A stretch of 64,000 bases of DNA, taken from the NCBI GenBank assembly GCA_015698045.1, contig BLAL01000261.1, positions 62,001 through 126,000 on the forward strand, given 5' to 3'. Under the pieces are notes generated by a model. That model did no database searches. It saw only the letters and a program-made list of their open reading frames with translations, and was not told where the DNA came from. Source of the DNA: Rhizophagus clarus. Taxonomy: Eukaryota > Glomeromycota > Glomeromycetes > Glomerales > Glomeraceae. The position numbers and the translations under genes were made by a program. Positions 12,292-24,292 of this stretch are shown in pieces (the stretch's first letter is position 1; every line of letters begins with the position of its first letter).

Positions 12292-14500
12292 ATGGATAAA
12301 TATGATATATTGTTGAGTTTTTTGGTAGCAATACACATTCTTCTGTGTCCTTTTACTAAAGTAGAAGAGAGTTTTAACCTTCAAGCAACTCATGATATTT
12401 TAGAATATGGAATAAGTTTAGAAGCTTTGAAGAAGGTATTTCAAGTGTCCATTTACTATTTATATATTATTTAGTTATCATGTTATTGTTTCTCTAAAAA
12501 ATATTATTTACTAATTTTTAAAGTATGACCACTTTGAATTTCCTGGAGTTGTTCCACGTACTTTTGTTGGACCATTAGTATTAAGTGGAGTGAGTTTACC
12601 ATTTATTAAAATTATGAACTTTATAATTCCTAACTTAAAAAAATTTATTTCTCAATATGTTGGTAAGTTGTTAAATTTTTTAAAAAATTTTATTTGTAAT
12701 AAAAAAAAATTTTTTTTTTTCCAAAAAAAAAAAAAAAAAAAAAAAAAGAAAAGAAAAAAAAACTAATAAATAAATTTATTGGTTTCATGTTATATATAGT
12801 ACGGCTTGTTCTTGGATTATTTAATGTATACACACTCTCTCGCCTTCGATCATCGATAGAAATATCATTTGGTCGTCGTATTTCAAATGCTTTTGGTATA
12901 CTTAGTGCGTGCCAATTTCATACTATTTTCTGGGCTAGCAGAACTTTACCCAATATGTTTGCATTTCCATTAAGTATGAACAAATTCTAATTTAAAATTC
13001 AATTCAAAATAGTTTCATGAACATATGATTCACTATTATTAGTTATTCTTGCATTTTCTTATTGGATTTCTGCAATCACCTCTTCCGAATCAAATAAGAA
13101 ATTATCATCAATGATTCGATATATGACTTTTACTATGATAATTTTTAGATTTGAAGTAGCTTTGTTGCTTGTTCCGATTACGATGTTGGAATTATGGTTA
13201 GGAAATTTGAAGTTACTCGATTCTCTTATGGCTGGAATGTTTACCAGTCTGTGGAGTTTAGGTAATTATTATACCAATGTTATAATTTATAATATGAGAG
13301 ATCATATAGTTTAAGTTTTGTAATTTAATAGGGTTGTCTTTATCTGTTGATTCTTATTTTTGGCAAGAATGGATGTGGCCTGAAGGTCACGTATATTATT
13401 TTAACATCGTTCTTGGAAAGAGTGGTGAATGGGGTGTATGTAGAAAGAGAACTTTTTTTATTGTTTGTTTTAAAAATAATATTTATTCATTTTCTATTTA
13501 AAAAAAATTTTTTTTTTTCAACGATGCTTTTAGATTTTGCCTTTTCACGCATATTTCACCTCCTTTCTTCCACGGCTTCTTTTAATATCTTTACCATTAA
13601 GCGTATTTTCCGCTTTTGTTGATAAGCGTACTCATAGGTTCTTACTTCTTATGCTTTTTTTTGTAACTGGATTTTCTTTCCTTGGACATAAGGAATGGCG
13701 ATTTATTGTTTATGTTGTACCTATCTTTAACATGTGTGCAGCTATCGGATGGATTTGGGTGTATGTATATTGATTTTTAGCTTTACAAATGTTTTCGTTT
13801 CACTAATTAATTATTTTATTTTATTTTTTTTTAATGTTAAAGAGAACGAAAACGTTCAAAATTCATATTTATTTTGATAAACTGGATTATCATACTTTTG
13901 TTGATTACAAGTTTTTTAGTAAGCATGTCGATGGTACTTGTTTCTAGTAAAAATTATCCCGGTGGCGTTGCCTTACAAAAACTTCATAATATTCAAAATG
14001 ATTATAAAAATGGTGAGTGTGAAATTTTCTTTGATCTGTTTAAATTATATTCAATCTTTTTTTTTTTGTTTAAAAAAAAAAAAAAACTATATATAAAACA
14101 TAACATATTATTAGCGAAAGTCCATCTTGATGTTTACACAGCAATGACCGGTGCATCAAGATTTGGTCAGATTCGTAATGACTGGGTATATTCCAAAAAC
14201 GAATCCCATTCATCACCATCTGACTATATTGATTATACACATCTGCTTACCAGGACACCTCAAAATCATGAATCTTTTTTTAAGGTTATTGATACAGTAG
14301 ATGGTTATGAACGATTAAAATTGAAAATGCCAAAAGAATTCATTTATAATTGGCTGGAATTTATTAGAGTTGTTTTTTTTCATTACGATGAGAATGTGAA
14401 TTTGTGGAATTTATTGACATCTTGGCTTCCAGCACATATTATAACTGGGCCAAAGATCTGGATTATGAGAAGAAATTCTGAAACTCTTGAATCTTTTTGA
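12292..14500 (+). CDS. ALG12: ALG12 dolichyl-P-Man:Man7GlcNAc2-PP-dolichol alpha-1,6-mannosyltransferase
   Basis: Eight exons: 12292-12435, 12524-12662, 12800-12973, 13043-13261, 13332-13435, 13534-13760, 13843-14012, 14115-14500. All junctions are GT-AG and keep phase, giving 520 residues, close to human and yeast ALG12. The enzyme is an ER-membrane GT22 glycosyltransferase that adds the eighth mannose (alpha-1,6) to the lipid-linked N-glycan precursor, using dolichyl-phosphate-mannose. Diagnostic sequence: [17 protein letters not shown] near the N-terminus, [14 protein letters not shown] after the first junction, [28 protein letters not shown], the GT22 motif HKEWRF, and [11 protein letters not shown] with TGASRFGQI in the C-terminal luminal part. 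Many hydrophobic segments fit a polytopic membrane protein. No frameshift is needed. Confidence 0.95.
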
Positions 14501-15292
14501 ATTCAATCTTATTTGTAGAATAATTGAAAACAAACTAATATTTGTTTTAAATATTAACCCGATGAAATGGTGAGTATAAAATTGTATATTGTTTAATCTC
14601 TTTCCCTTTCCGCATTTCTGACTTTTATATTACAGTAACTGCCGTTCATTACCTTTATTTGTCTTTGAATATTATATATATACGGATATCAGAAATCTTA
14701 TCCTATCATTTTTGGTTTATTATGCTATATTAATATTCGTTCAAAATATCGGGAATATCGGGAATTATGTAAAAGCTTTATTTATACAGTGAACCCGTTC
14801 ATACTATTGATAAAAGGGGGCGTGTAACCAACCAAATTGTTTGATGTCTGACAAAATTAATAACTAATCGTCACCATAAATTGTGTCACGTTGTTGTACT
14901 TTTTTGTGCCAATGACTCATTGAATATCATCAATATTATCAATATTATATATTATTATTATTATTATTACTCCATGATGGGGTACCTAACGTGGTACCCG
15001 GTTTTTTTTATGCTTTGCCCCAACAATCGACTAAGTTACTAAGGGAGACGAAAAAAATACCTATTAAAAATAATTCCCATATCCGAAGGAAGACGGGAAA
15101 ACAATAAAAAAAAAAAAAAAAAACATTTGTAAACTTTTTATAATTTCTTTAAGGACTATTAATCTAAAATAACTTTCTCAGTTTTATACTTGTTTATGCT
15201 ACCTTTGAAAACGTTTTTTGTTTCGTTGTAATAAGCTCAAAAACTCTAGTAAATTACAAATACACTTAAACATCAGACTGCGCCACGCCAAG
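14501..15292. other. intergenic between ALG12 and EPL1
   Basis: Contains ALG12 3' flank and the EPL1 promoter. Notable are an ATT run at about 14947-14969, a GGGGTACC...GGTACCC near-palindrome at about 14979-15000, and an A tract at 15104-15123. No gene is supported. Confidence 0.5.
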
Positions 15293-18200
15293 ATGACATT
15301 TCTTCAGAACAGTACAATCAATCGAAAGTCGTTTCGTCACCGTAAGGTTGACAATAAGAAACCACTACGAATCTATACACCAGGTGAAATCAACGAAGAT
15401 GACTGTATACCAGTCAGTAGAGCAGGAATAGAAATAGAGACAGGGGTAGAGAAGGAGGAGGAAGAGGTTCGTTTCACTGTTTCATTGTTAAAAATGTACT
15501 ATATAATTTCAAAATTCAAAGGAATAAATACAATAGTTTTCTTTATTGGAGTGAATAAATTTCTCGTCTTTATTGAAAAAAAAAAATTGTCTTTTGAAAA
15601 GTGTTCTTCATTGTTGTTGTTGCTGCGGCAAGATTATGTCATCAAAAATTATCGTCACATGTATTCTTTAAAATTAAAGAAACAAAAGATTAAAGGATTT
15701 TGATCTAAATCATGTTATTCAATGTGAATTTCAAGTTTTGCTCAATGACTTACAAAAATTTTCCTCTTTTTTGATAATTAAAAATCAATAATAGGAATGG
15801 CATTTAGTGAATGCATTAAAACTTCGTACAGAATCAATGGAAAAAGGAGCCACAGCTTCTGGAAAAGCCACGATTCCTGTACCAACGTCAAGTCGACGTA
15901 TTTCATATTATGCTGATGTATATCAGACACACAAATGGAAAAAACCTTCAACATATGTGAAATTTTCTTTACCTGTTGAAGAATGTATAGGTTGTTTGTA
16001 CTGTATGGACGAAAAAGATGATATATGGTTAGCAGAGCATAAACAAAAAAATAATTCAACGCTAACTGAAGATCAATTTGAGGAAATAATGCAACACTTT
16101 GAAAATGTTGCAAAGAATAAACCTCAATTGTTGGTTCGTAATAATTAATTCATTTGATTTCAAAAACAAAAAAAAAATTCCTTATCTATTTTCTTTGTTG
16201 TTACGCTTCTCGAACCTTTTTCGTTATCATTCTTTCCATCCTATATGTTAATAGGTAAAGAAACAACTCCCATCTTGGCAAGATTGTGAGGCATGTCTTT
16301 CAGAGTCGTTACAAGGCTTGAAAAGTGAAGCTGAAAAAGTTTTTCCATATTGGAGGAATAAACGTTATGAGCGTTTGAAACAATATCAAAAAAATGGTCC
16401 ATTAATGTTTGAAATAAAGGTTTGTCAGATTCTTATGTAAATGAAAGTAATTGGTTGAAATTTGTGTTAAAACTTTTTTGTTTTTTTTTTTCTTTTTTTT
16501 TAAAAAAAAATTCCAGACACAGGAAGGTAAGGATGAAGAAGATCATCCTTGGACCTGTTTCCGTCGTCGTGAACTTAAACCTATAAGAAGAACACGTCGC
16601 ACAGAGACAGCGTCATTTGATAAATTAAGGAAAATAAGGAAAGATATACATTCTGGCCGTCAAATAATGGTCCATGTAACGATGAGAGAAAAAACAAAGA
16701 AACAGAAGATTGAATTAGATCGTAAAATTTTTGAGAAAGAATGTACCGCTAGAGAGTTACGAAAGAAATTGGGTATTAGGAATGAAATAAGTCATGAGCA
16801 ACCAAAGGTATACTTTCATCTAATTTATGGGTTGATCAAGTTCATTTTTATAAATTATTTAAACTGTTTTAATTTAATAGAGGAGCCGAAAATCATCTCT
16901 TGCGGACTTATTAGGGTATGTTCACATTAAATACCTTTTAATGTTCCTATTTATTTATTTTAAAATATATATATTTACCTTCGCGTTTCACTACAATCAG
17001 TGTAACGAAAACAAAATCCGGTATCAAGCTTTCTAAGAAGGATGACGAATATCCAATGACCGATATAACAGATGTAAATTTATAATTTGTTAGTTTTCTT
17101 ATTTTAAATAAAATTTTATATTAATATAATTTACTGTTGCGTGAAAAGTACCCATACCTTATTCAAAGGAAACAGCCTGCCGCATCCTATTTCAGAAAAT
17201 TCGATTCCCTCAAACCAACAGATCGGAATTCAATATCATGTACAGCCTTCAGAAGTCGATTTGGTCGAGGGGGTCGTAGACGTAGGATTATCGATCGTCT
17301 TGACGTTTTTGCCTATCGACGCATACGAGAGACCAATGAAAGGTACAAATATGATTCAGATGGACTTGAAGATGTTTTCAGTGATGACGAGTTGAATCAG
17401 CTAAATGATGAAGAGAAGGAGGAAGATTACACAGAAAAGTATGAATTTTTAATAAATGATCGACTTCTCACGTGATTAAATCAATTAATTATTCTCTCAA
17501 ATTTTTAGTATAATCCGGTTTCATTTATTCAAAGATGAGGACTATCAAAATCTTGGCGTTTATCGTCGAATACAAAAAGAAAAACAAAACTCCCCAACAA
17601 AGCAACAAAGTTCAGATGCATTATCAGGAAACAATATACCTGCCCAAAATCCTCAACATACCCCTTTAACTTTAGCAAATGCTGAATCTAGACAACAAAT
17701 ACTAGAACAGCGAATAATAAATGAATCACGTTTTGTTCCCCGTTCAAATACAGAATCTCGAACTGCCTCACCATTAGATGCTCGCGCGAATCAAGATTCT
17801 CGTCAAAAAATAGATACTGGTAAATTTCTTATGTACATAATAATATAAATTTATTTTTCTCAAAGACTAATATTAATTCTTCATATAAATCAAATAGATC
17901 CTCGAGCAAATGCTGACTCTCGAATCAATATGAGGAATAATGGCGTAGATGCCCGTGCGAGTGTTAATAATATATCGAACGTTGACCCACGTACCTTTAT
18001 TGACCCACGTTCTTTTAATGGTTTGAATCGAAATCAAAGTGCTAATAGTGAGTCAAATACGAGTCGAGATCCTCGTTTAAATCCTATCTCTCCATCAACA
18101 CCACGATTAGTCAACAGTGTTAATAATGTTGACCCAAGGGCACATAATGGTCTTATTTTAAGACCTACTGTGACGACGATGAACCGTGATAACTTGACGA

Positions 18201-19793
18201 ATCCATATAGACGCCCAATACCAAAAAACGTTCGGATAGATGATTCTAATAATAATAATTCCATTGGTGTTACAAATGTCGTATCCGCCCTAAATGGGTT
18301 GACACCCGCATCACTAACTGGAGGATCAAACAATACAAGTATATCGGCTGCCAGTTCAATTGCTAAAAATCATCAAAATACTTCAATTTCACAAATAAAT
18401 TCTCCAGCAAGACCATTATCGAGTAACAACAACACAAATGGTCAGGGAAATGGAGATGGACTTGCACGTACATTATCAAACCCAGGAATGGTTAACAATG
18501 CAGGGCAACTAGTAGGTCGGATTTTAATGAATACCTCAGGTCAGATGTTGGATCCAAGTAAAATTAGTGCGGGTCTCATGAACTCAAGTCAATTAGAAGC
18601 ACAAAAGATTAATGCGGCTAAGCAACAAAGAAATAGAGTGCAGCCTTCGGCGATTGTTACTCCAGAACAATTAAGTCAACTTTCTGATTCTCCAACTTTT
18701 ATGCAAGAAATGCAAAAAATAATTTCTTTGAAAACATCGTCGAATCTTTCTACAAGCACTGTTTCTCAACCAATAAACAATCAAAATAGTCAACGTCAAC
18801 CTACGGTTCAAACTACAAGACAACAAAACATTACAGTGCCAAGCGTTGGGTCAAACGTACCTTCCAATTCCACTGTTTCGCAAAACATTGTTCTTCCATC
18901 TGGGATGGTACAATCCCCTTCCCCATCTGTTATAAGGCAGAATAATATAGTACAATCGAGTGGATCGAGCGGTTCAGTGCCTCCAAATTTTACCCTCGCT
19001 AATGTAAGACAGAATATTGTACAATCTAATGGTGTATTAAGGCAACAAAATGTTTCTGTTGGTGTTAATGGATCACAAAACATCAACGTGAACACTAACA
19101 TATCTCTTGGTAATACTGGCTCACAGACGATCAATGTGAATCAAAATGGCACAATTGGTACCAACGGTTCTCAACAAGCCTTCGTTCATCCAATTCATTC
19201 AAATGGTATAGTTAATATCAATAATATGGTACGTTTTTTTTTTAAAGTTAATAATAAAAATGGCTCTGCGAACCTGATTAACAATATATATATATATATT
19301 CTTTAAAAAACAGTCTAGTGTTATTTCAAATGGACAATCAACTCCTGTGAGAACCATCAATTTAGGAGGAAGCCGGTATGCACTTGGAGGAGCAAATGGC
19401 ATGGTTCTTAACGGAATCAGACCAATATCAGGTAACATGGCAGCAGCTGCTATAAGTGCTGCCCAGAGACACCAATTAGCTACAAATGGCACTTCAAATC
19501 TTCGACAGGTATCTAACGGCGCTGCTATTCCAAACTTATGTTATCCGAATGGATTCAATGTATTAGCTAATAATGGTGCTAACTTTGGGCATAATAATTT
19601 GAACCAGATGAGACCTATGATGAGACAAAATGTGTTAAACGGTGCAATGTTAAGTAACTTAGGTTACGATCTAATACTTCCAAGTCAAAGTCCAAGACAA
19701 AATAACGCAAGTGTAACGACTTCAAATGGTGGCAACAATTCTGTTGGAACACCTTCACCGCAACCTCAAGCAGAACAGAGAACTGTTCGTTAG
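15293..19793 (+). CDS. EPL1: Enhancer of polycomb-like protein, NuA4 histone acetyltransferase subunit
   Basis: Ten exons: 15293-15466, 15795-16133, 16255-16419, 16517-16807, 16881-16915, 17001-17073, 17149-17438, 17509-17819, 17898-19228, 19314-19793. All introns are GT-AG and phase-consistent; 1162 residues. EPL1 is the scaffold of the Piccolo NuA4 catalytic module (with ESA1 and YNG2) and holds it on nucleosomes. The N-terminal EPL1 domain is clear: FRHRKVDNKKPLRIYTPGEI, ETGVEKEEEEWHLVNAL, ISYYADVY, YVKFSLPVEECIGCLYCMDE and the region ending WTCFRRRELKPIRRTRR. The ATG at 15293 fits the conserved start; an upstream in-frame extension has no ATG. The C-terminal half (exons 8-10) is low-complexity Asn/Ser/Gln with recurrent DPR, DAR and DSR triplets. 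The 35-nt exon 5 is unusually short. Confidence 0.93.
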
Positions 19794-20563
19794 AGTGTTA
19801 TATGTATATACTTTTTGGAGTGAAGGATTTAATTTTAGCAAGAACTTTATATTAATATTTTTTTTTCCAAGAATAATTAATTAGGGATAATTTGTCCCTT
19901 CAACTGAAAAAAAAAAATGAAAGACTTGATTTTGATTATTCAGAGAATATTTCAGAACCAGCGAGCGGTTCTTAATATAACACTCACCATATAAAGAAAA
20001 AAAATGAATTAGTTCTTGGTGAGTAAGTTAATATAATTTGTAAAATGAGGTTTGCTTATGCAATTTTGCAAGAATACAAAATATTATCGCTAAATATGCT
20101 ATAAGCTAACCGGAAGGGAACGAAGAGTGATTAAAATGAAAATGGTATGAAGTTAGTTAGGCTGGGATGATTATTGTGTTGCTTGCAAAAGATAATAGTT
20201 ATATTTGTTTTAGTTAGAAAATACCAACACAAAAAACTGAAATCATATTTAAACCTATAATATATAAATTTATAATATGGTTTCACAGATTCTTATTATT
20301 ATAATTTTTTTCAGTCCATTGTGTATAAGTAAATAAATTGTAAATTTTTTTTTTCTTTATGTTCCATCTTAATGATGAATCCTTTTTTAATTTAGATAAA
20401 AATATATTGTATATAGTTATATAGTATATAATTCAACGTGTTTTTTAATGAAATTTTTTTTTACCTTGTTTCATTTCATTGTTGTTTCATTCTTTTGATT
20501 TGTTCCATTGTAATTAGAAAGAAAAAGAATCAAATAAAAAAAAAAAGTAAAAAAAAAAAAATA

Positions 20564-20589
<26 letters not shown>
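20564..20589. repeat. AT dinucleotide microsatellite
   Basis: About thirteen TA/AT units downstream of EPL1. Confidence 0.85.
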
Positions 20590-20597
<8 letters not shown>

Positions 20598-21060
20598 TTA
20601 CACTAAAATCGAAAAATAAATGACCGTCATTTAATTAAAGTAAAAAAGAAGTGATTTATATACCAAATTTTTTTTTTTTCTCACATAGGACTTAATTTTT
20701 TCCGTTTTATGAAAAGTCGTCATTGTATCCACTTTCGAACAATAAAATTTTTATAAATAGAATAAACTAAATGCAGTGTAACAGACACGATAAGTTTACA
20801 TTGTCCCGATACTTTGAACGTCACACTTTGTTGAATAGCATTCATGTGAAACGGGTATTCCGACAATATTTGTTAAGGTCTTAAAAGCAACATTTTATTA
20901 CAAAAAACAACATAAGATAGGAGTAAAAAGAAGGAAAAAGGAAAGAAAAAAAGGATTTCTAATTTAACATATTTTTTTTTTTATTTTAAAAAAAAAAAAA
21001 AAGGAATTTTTAAGGTTTAACATCATTTTTTTTTAAAAAAAAATTAAAAAAAAAAAGAAA

Positions 21061-21137
21061 ATTCTAAATTATCATTTCTGAAAAAAAAATAAAAAAAAAA
21101 AAAAAAAAAAATTCTAAATTATCATTTCTGAAAAAAA
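21061..21137. repeat. 50-bp tandem duplication
   Basis: ATTCTAAATTATCATTTCTG occurs at 21061-21080 and again at 21111-21130, each followed by an A tract. A partial copy (ATTTCTAATTTAACATATTT) lies upstream near 20954. Polymerase slippage or local duplication in the 3' flank of the methyltransferase gene. Confidence 0.8.
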
Positions 21138-21270
21138 AAAAAAAAAATTAATTTTTTATCTAAGATCAATTGATCAAATTGATCAATTCTATATATATTT
21201 TAAATTATATAACTAAATTATTTAATCTTAATTTGCTTAAATAATTTATCTAGTACTTTCTGATTTTTTT

Positions 21271-23256
21271 TTATAATGGTATTCCATCAAGGAAAGCTTT
21301 ATTACCTTCTCTAGTAACAACAATTTGAACGTTACCCAAAATTCTTGAAACAAATCCCCCTTCACAATAAGCGAAGTAAAATTCCCACTTCTTTTTGAAA
21401 ATTTCAACTTCATTTCGAGTCATATTAGGCCAATTTTTTAATAAAGCAGGATGAATGTGTTCATCAAATACTGAAAGAAATCTTTCTCGCCATAAACGTA
21501 ACGTACGTGCGTAATGAGGTCCAATATTTTCAATACCATCGATTATAAGGTTACCTTTTGAACCCTTGTTAATCGCTTCCACCAAAGTTGTCACACTTGG
21601 AGCATGGCCTCCTAAAAAAGTTCAAAGAAAGTTTTTTTTTTAAAAAAAAATTTTTTTTTGTTAATGAATCAATTTTTTTCATAATTCATTCGAATCTTAC
21701 CTGGGAAAATATATTTTCTTATAAAATCAACTTCTTTGCAGTATCTATCATATCTCGTTTCAGGCATAGTAATAACTTGAAATACACCAATGCCATTTTT
21801 TTTGTTCAAAAATTTGTCACAACATTCAAAATAAGTTTGAAGGTATTGTTGACCAACAGCTTCAATCATTTCAATGCTAATAATTTTATCAAATTGATGA
21901 GAAGCAGGTAAGTTACGATAATCACATAACAAAACAGTGATACGATCCGAAAATCCAGCCTCTTCGATACGTTTTTCAGCGAGATTCTTTTGTTCGATTG
22001 AAAGAGTTAAAGTTGTAACACGACATCCTGTTGATCTCACGGCCTAGTATTAAAATGCAATAAATAATGAGAATTTAATAAATATTTTTCTTTTGAAAAA
22101 ATAAATGAAAATCAAACTATCAAACATCTGATAAGATAAATACCTCTATGGCAAGAGATCCCCAACCGGTACCAATTTCCAAAACATGATCATCTTTAGT
22201 GATTTTTGCTTTCTCGATTATCATTCTCAATTTTCTATATTGACCTTCTTCTAAAGTTTCTTCTTCATTTTCAAAAACGGCGCTGGAATAGGTCATATCG
22301 CTACTTAAGAAAGCAGCAAACATTTCATTGCTTATATCATAATGGGCTGAAATGTTATTAATGGCGTTGGTAATTGTATTTGCAAACCGCAAATTCATCA
22401 CATAATTTATAGAACCGAAAATGTATGAAGGAACTGTTTCAAATTCATCGAGAATAGACCTATTTGCTACGAAAATCTAAAGAAAAGAAGTTGAATGAAT
22501 AACCTTTTTTTATTTTTATTTTTTTTTTTTATCAATAACAGATACCTTAATAAGAGCTAACAAGTCGTCACATGTTACATCTCCTAGCATATACGCTTCG
22601 GCGTATCCCTATTTGAAAAAAAAAATTACGTTCTTTGTTATTATACGTCAATATAATAAATATGTCAAATAAGGTTGAAACAAATATATGATCGAATAAT
22701 TTGTTGTGCAGATCTGAAGTCATGTGAAATATGCAACTAAGATGTGTAAACAAGTTTTGGGTAACAAAAATGAAAGAAAACTTTTTATGCGTAATACATT
22801 TGCAAAGCTGTGTAATATTAAGTGAAATTTATTTAGAAATGATCATATAACTTACTAGGTCACCTAATAGTAGTAGCCGAACCCAAAAAGAATCGTTTAT
22901 GATTTTAATTTCACTTTTTAACTTTGAATCTTTGGGCCCAAATTCGTAAATACAGTCTTTACTAAGTACGCGAAGATGACCGACATCAATTCGTGACATT
23001 ATCGAAAGAAGAGTGTTTCGAGCTAATTGGTATCATAATAACGTAATTTTTAAATAAGTAAATTATTGGTCACCATAAAAACAACTTTACAAAGAATTTT
23101 ACGAGGGGGGGAAAAAAAAAATTTTAAGTTGAATATACCGAAATGGACTAAAGGTTCCCATGAATTTGAAACGACAACTTCTTTCGCATATTGAAAATAA
23201 GAGTCGACAGTCGCGATAACTTTACTTGATGGATGACTTTTTTTTCCGTAAGACAT
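21271..23256 (-). CDS. SAM-dependent methyltransferase of the cyclopropane-fatty-acyl-phospholipid synthase family
   Basis: Six exons read downwards: 23256-23139, 23022-22856, 22608-22546, 22476-22144, 22043-21701, 21611-21271. All are GT-AG and in phase; 454 residues. The family methylates unsaturated acyl chains of phospholipids with S-adenosylmethionine. SAM motif I is HVLEIGTGWGSLAIE (about 213-227), then LTLSIEQ, CDYRNLP, FDKIISIEMIEAVG and VDFIRKYIFPGGHAPS. Compared from memory with E. coli CFA synthase, the position of bicarbonate-ligand Cys139 reads Ser (MTYSSAVF) and that of His266 reads Gln (GVFQVITMPE), while the Glu of SIEMIE is kept. The 'Q-x-IT' form is typical of the bacterial subfamily encoded beside DUF1365 and an FAD oxidase, exactly the neighbours here. 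The product could be a cyclopropane, a methylated or methylene chain, or a furan precursor. Confidence 0.9.
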
Positions 23257-23330
23257 GTTTAATTAATTAAGGTTACTTTGTTAAAAGAGGGGAAGCTCTT
23301 AACAAGAAAACTGAAAGGTAAATTTGATGG

Positions 23331-23340
23331 TATTTATATA
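23331..23340 (-). promoter_or_regulatory. TATA box of the methyltransferase gene
   Basis: TATATAAATA on the minus strand, about 75 bp upstream of the start codon at 23256. Confidence 0.5.
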
Positions 23341-24227
23341 TGCACTGATGCAATTATAATGTATTGTTTGGAAGCAAGTTTCGAGAAAATGTTTACATTG
23401 CATTGCTGCTAAAATTACTTCATACAAAGTCGTCTTATGCTTACTTATTTTATACTATGAATGACAAGTATTTTTTAAAAAATTTATTGCTTATAAAGCA
23501 CATATTAGCACAACAAGTTTCAATTTTTATTAAAAATATAAACATAAACAACTCTCTTGCAGTAACCGCATAACTGCTTTACCAAAAGCGACTTCATTTG
23601 TAACACGATACACCGGATAAATTATTAACCGACGCTCTTTAATCGTATTACAAATTTTTAGATAAAGTCCTCAAATGTATTACAACGCGCGAAACGCGTC
23701 AATTTAATGTAATTAATTATACACATTCTCATATTTAATTAAGAAATGATTGCATGAACGAGTAAAATTAGGAAGAAGAATATAACGATATTCGGTGATA
23801 ATAATTAATTACTGGTTAAATTTTGTATTTTTTTGTTAAATAACAGATAGAAAATTTCAACTGTCATCTAATAGATATTTTTGTTGATAGCATTAAAGTT
23901 ATCAAATATTATTAATAATATTTAATAATATTTACCTGCTGGTATGTAGATCCAAATTTTAACTATACAATAAACCAGGATTAAGGTTTACGAAAACCAT
24001 AAATAGTTGCGATTTTTAATATTTGGGGAAAGCAAAGGTTCGTACAATAACTTAATTATTCCAAATTAAGTGTCATCGGAAAAAAAATAAATTTCTCTAG
24101 TAACAATAGTCACAAATAATGGATTTTTGGGAAGCGGATATCGCGCGGCAATAAATTTTTTTATTCATGCAGTTTACAGCAAACTAATATAAACAATACC
24201 GTTGTATAACACAACCATAATTTTTCA

Positions 24228-24234
24228 TATAAAG
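24228..24234 (+). promoter_or_regulatory. TATA box of the DUF1365 gene
   Basis: TATAAAG about 60 bp before the start codon at 24293, within CATATAAAGTACACC. Confidence 0.5.
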
Positions 24235-24292
24235 TACACCGCAGCTTTTATTTCCGGAAATTTCTCTTTTACCGATAAGGAGGGAAAAAAAA

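Larger units (their letters stand above)
19794..21270. other. intergenic, homopolymer- and microsatellite-rich
   Basis: Lies between the convergent EPL1 and methyltransferase genes. It carries long A and T tracts, an AT microsatellite and a 50-bp tandem duplication, listed separately. No gene. Confidence 0.6.
23257..24292. other. divergent promoter region of the methyltransferase and DUF1365 genes
   Basis: A 1.04-kb spacer between head-to-head genes with a TATA-like box at each end (23331-23340 minus, 24228-24234 plus). Short GC-rich islands stand out from the A+T background: GCGCGAAACGCG near 23688 and GCGGATATCGCGCGG near 24134. These are candidate regulator sites, but no known motif is recognised. 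No gene is supported. Confidence 0.5.
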
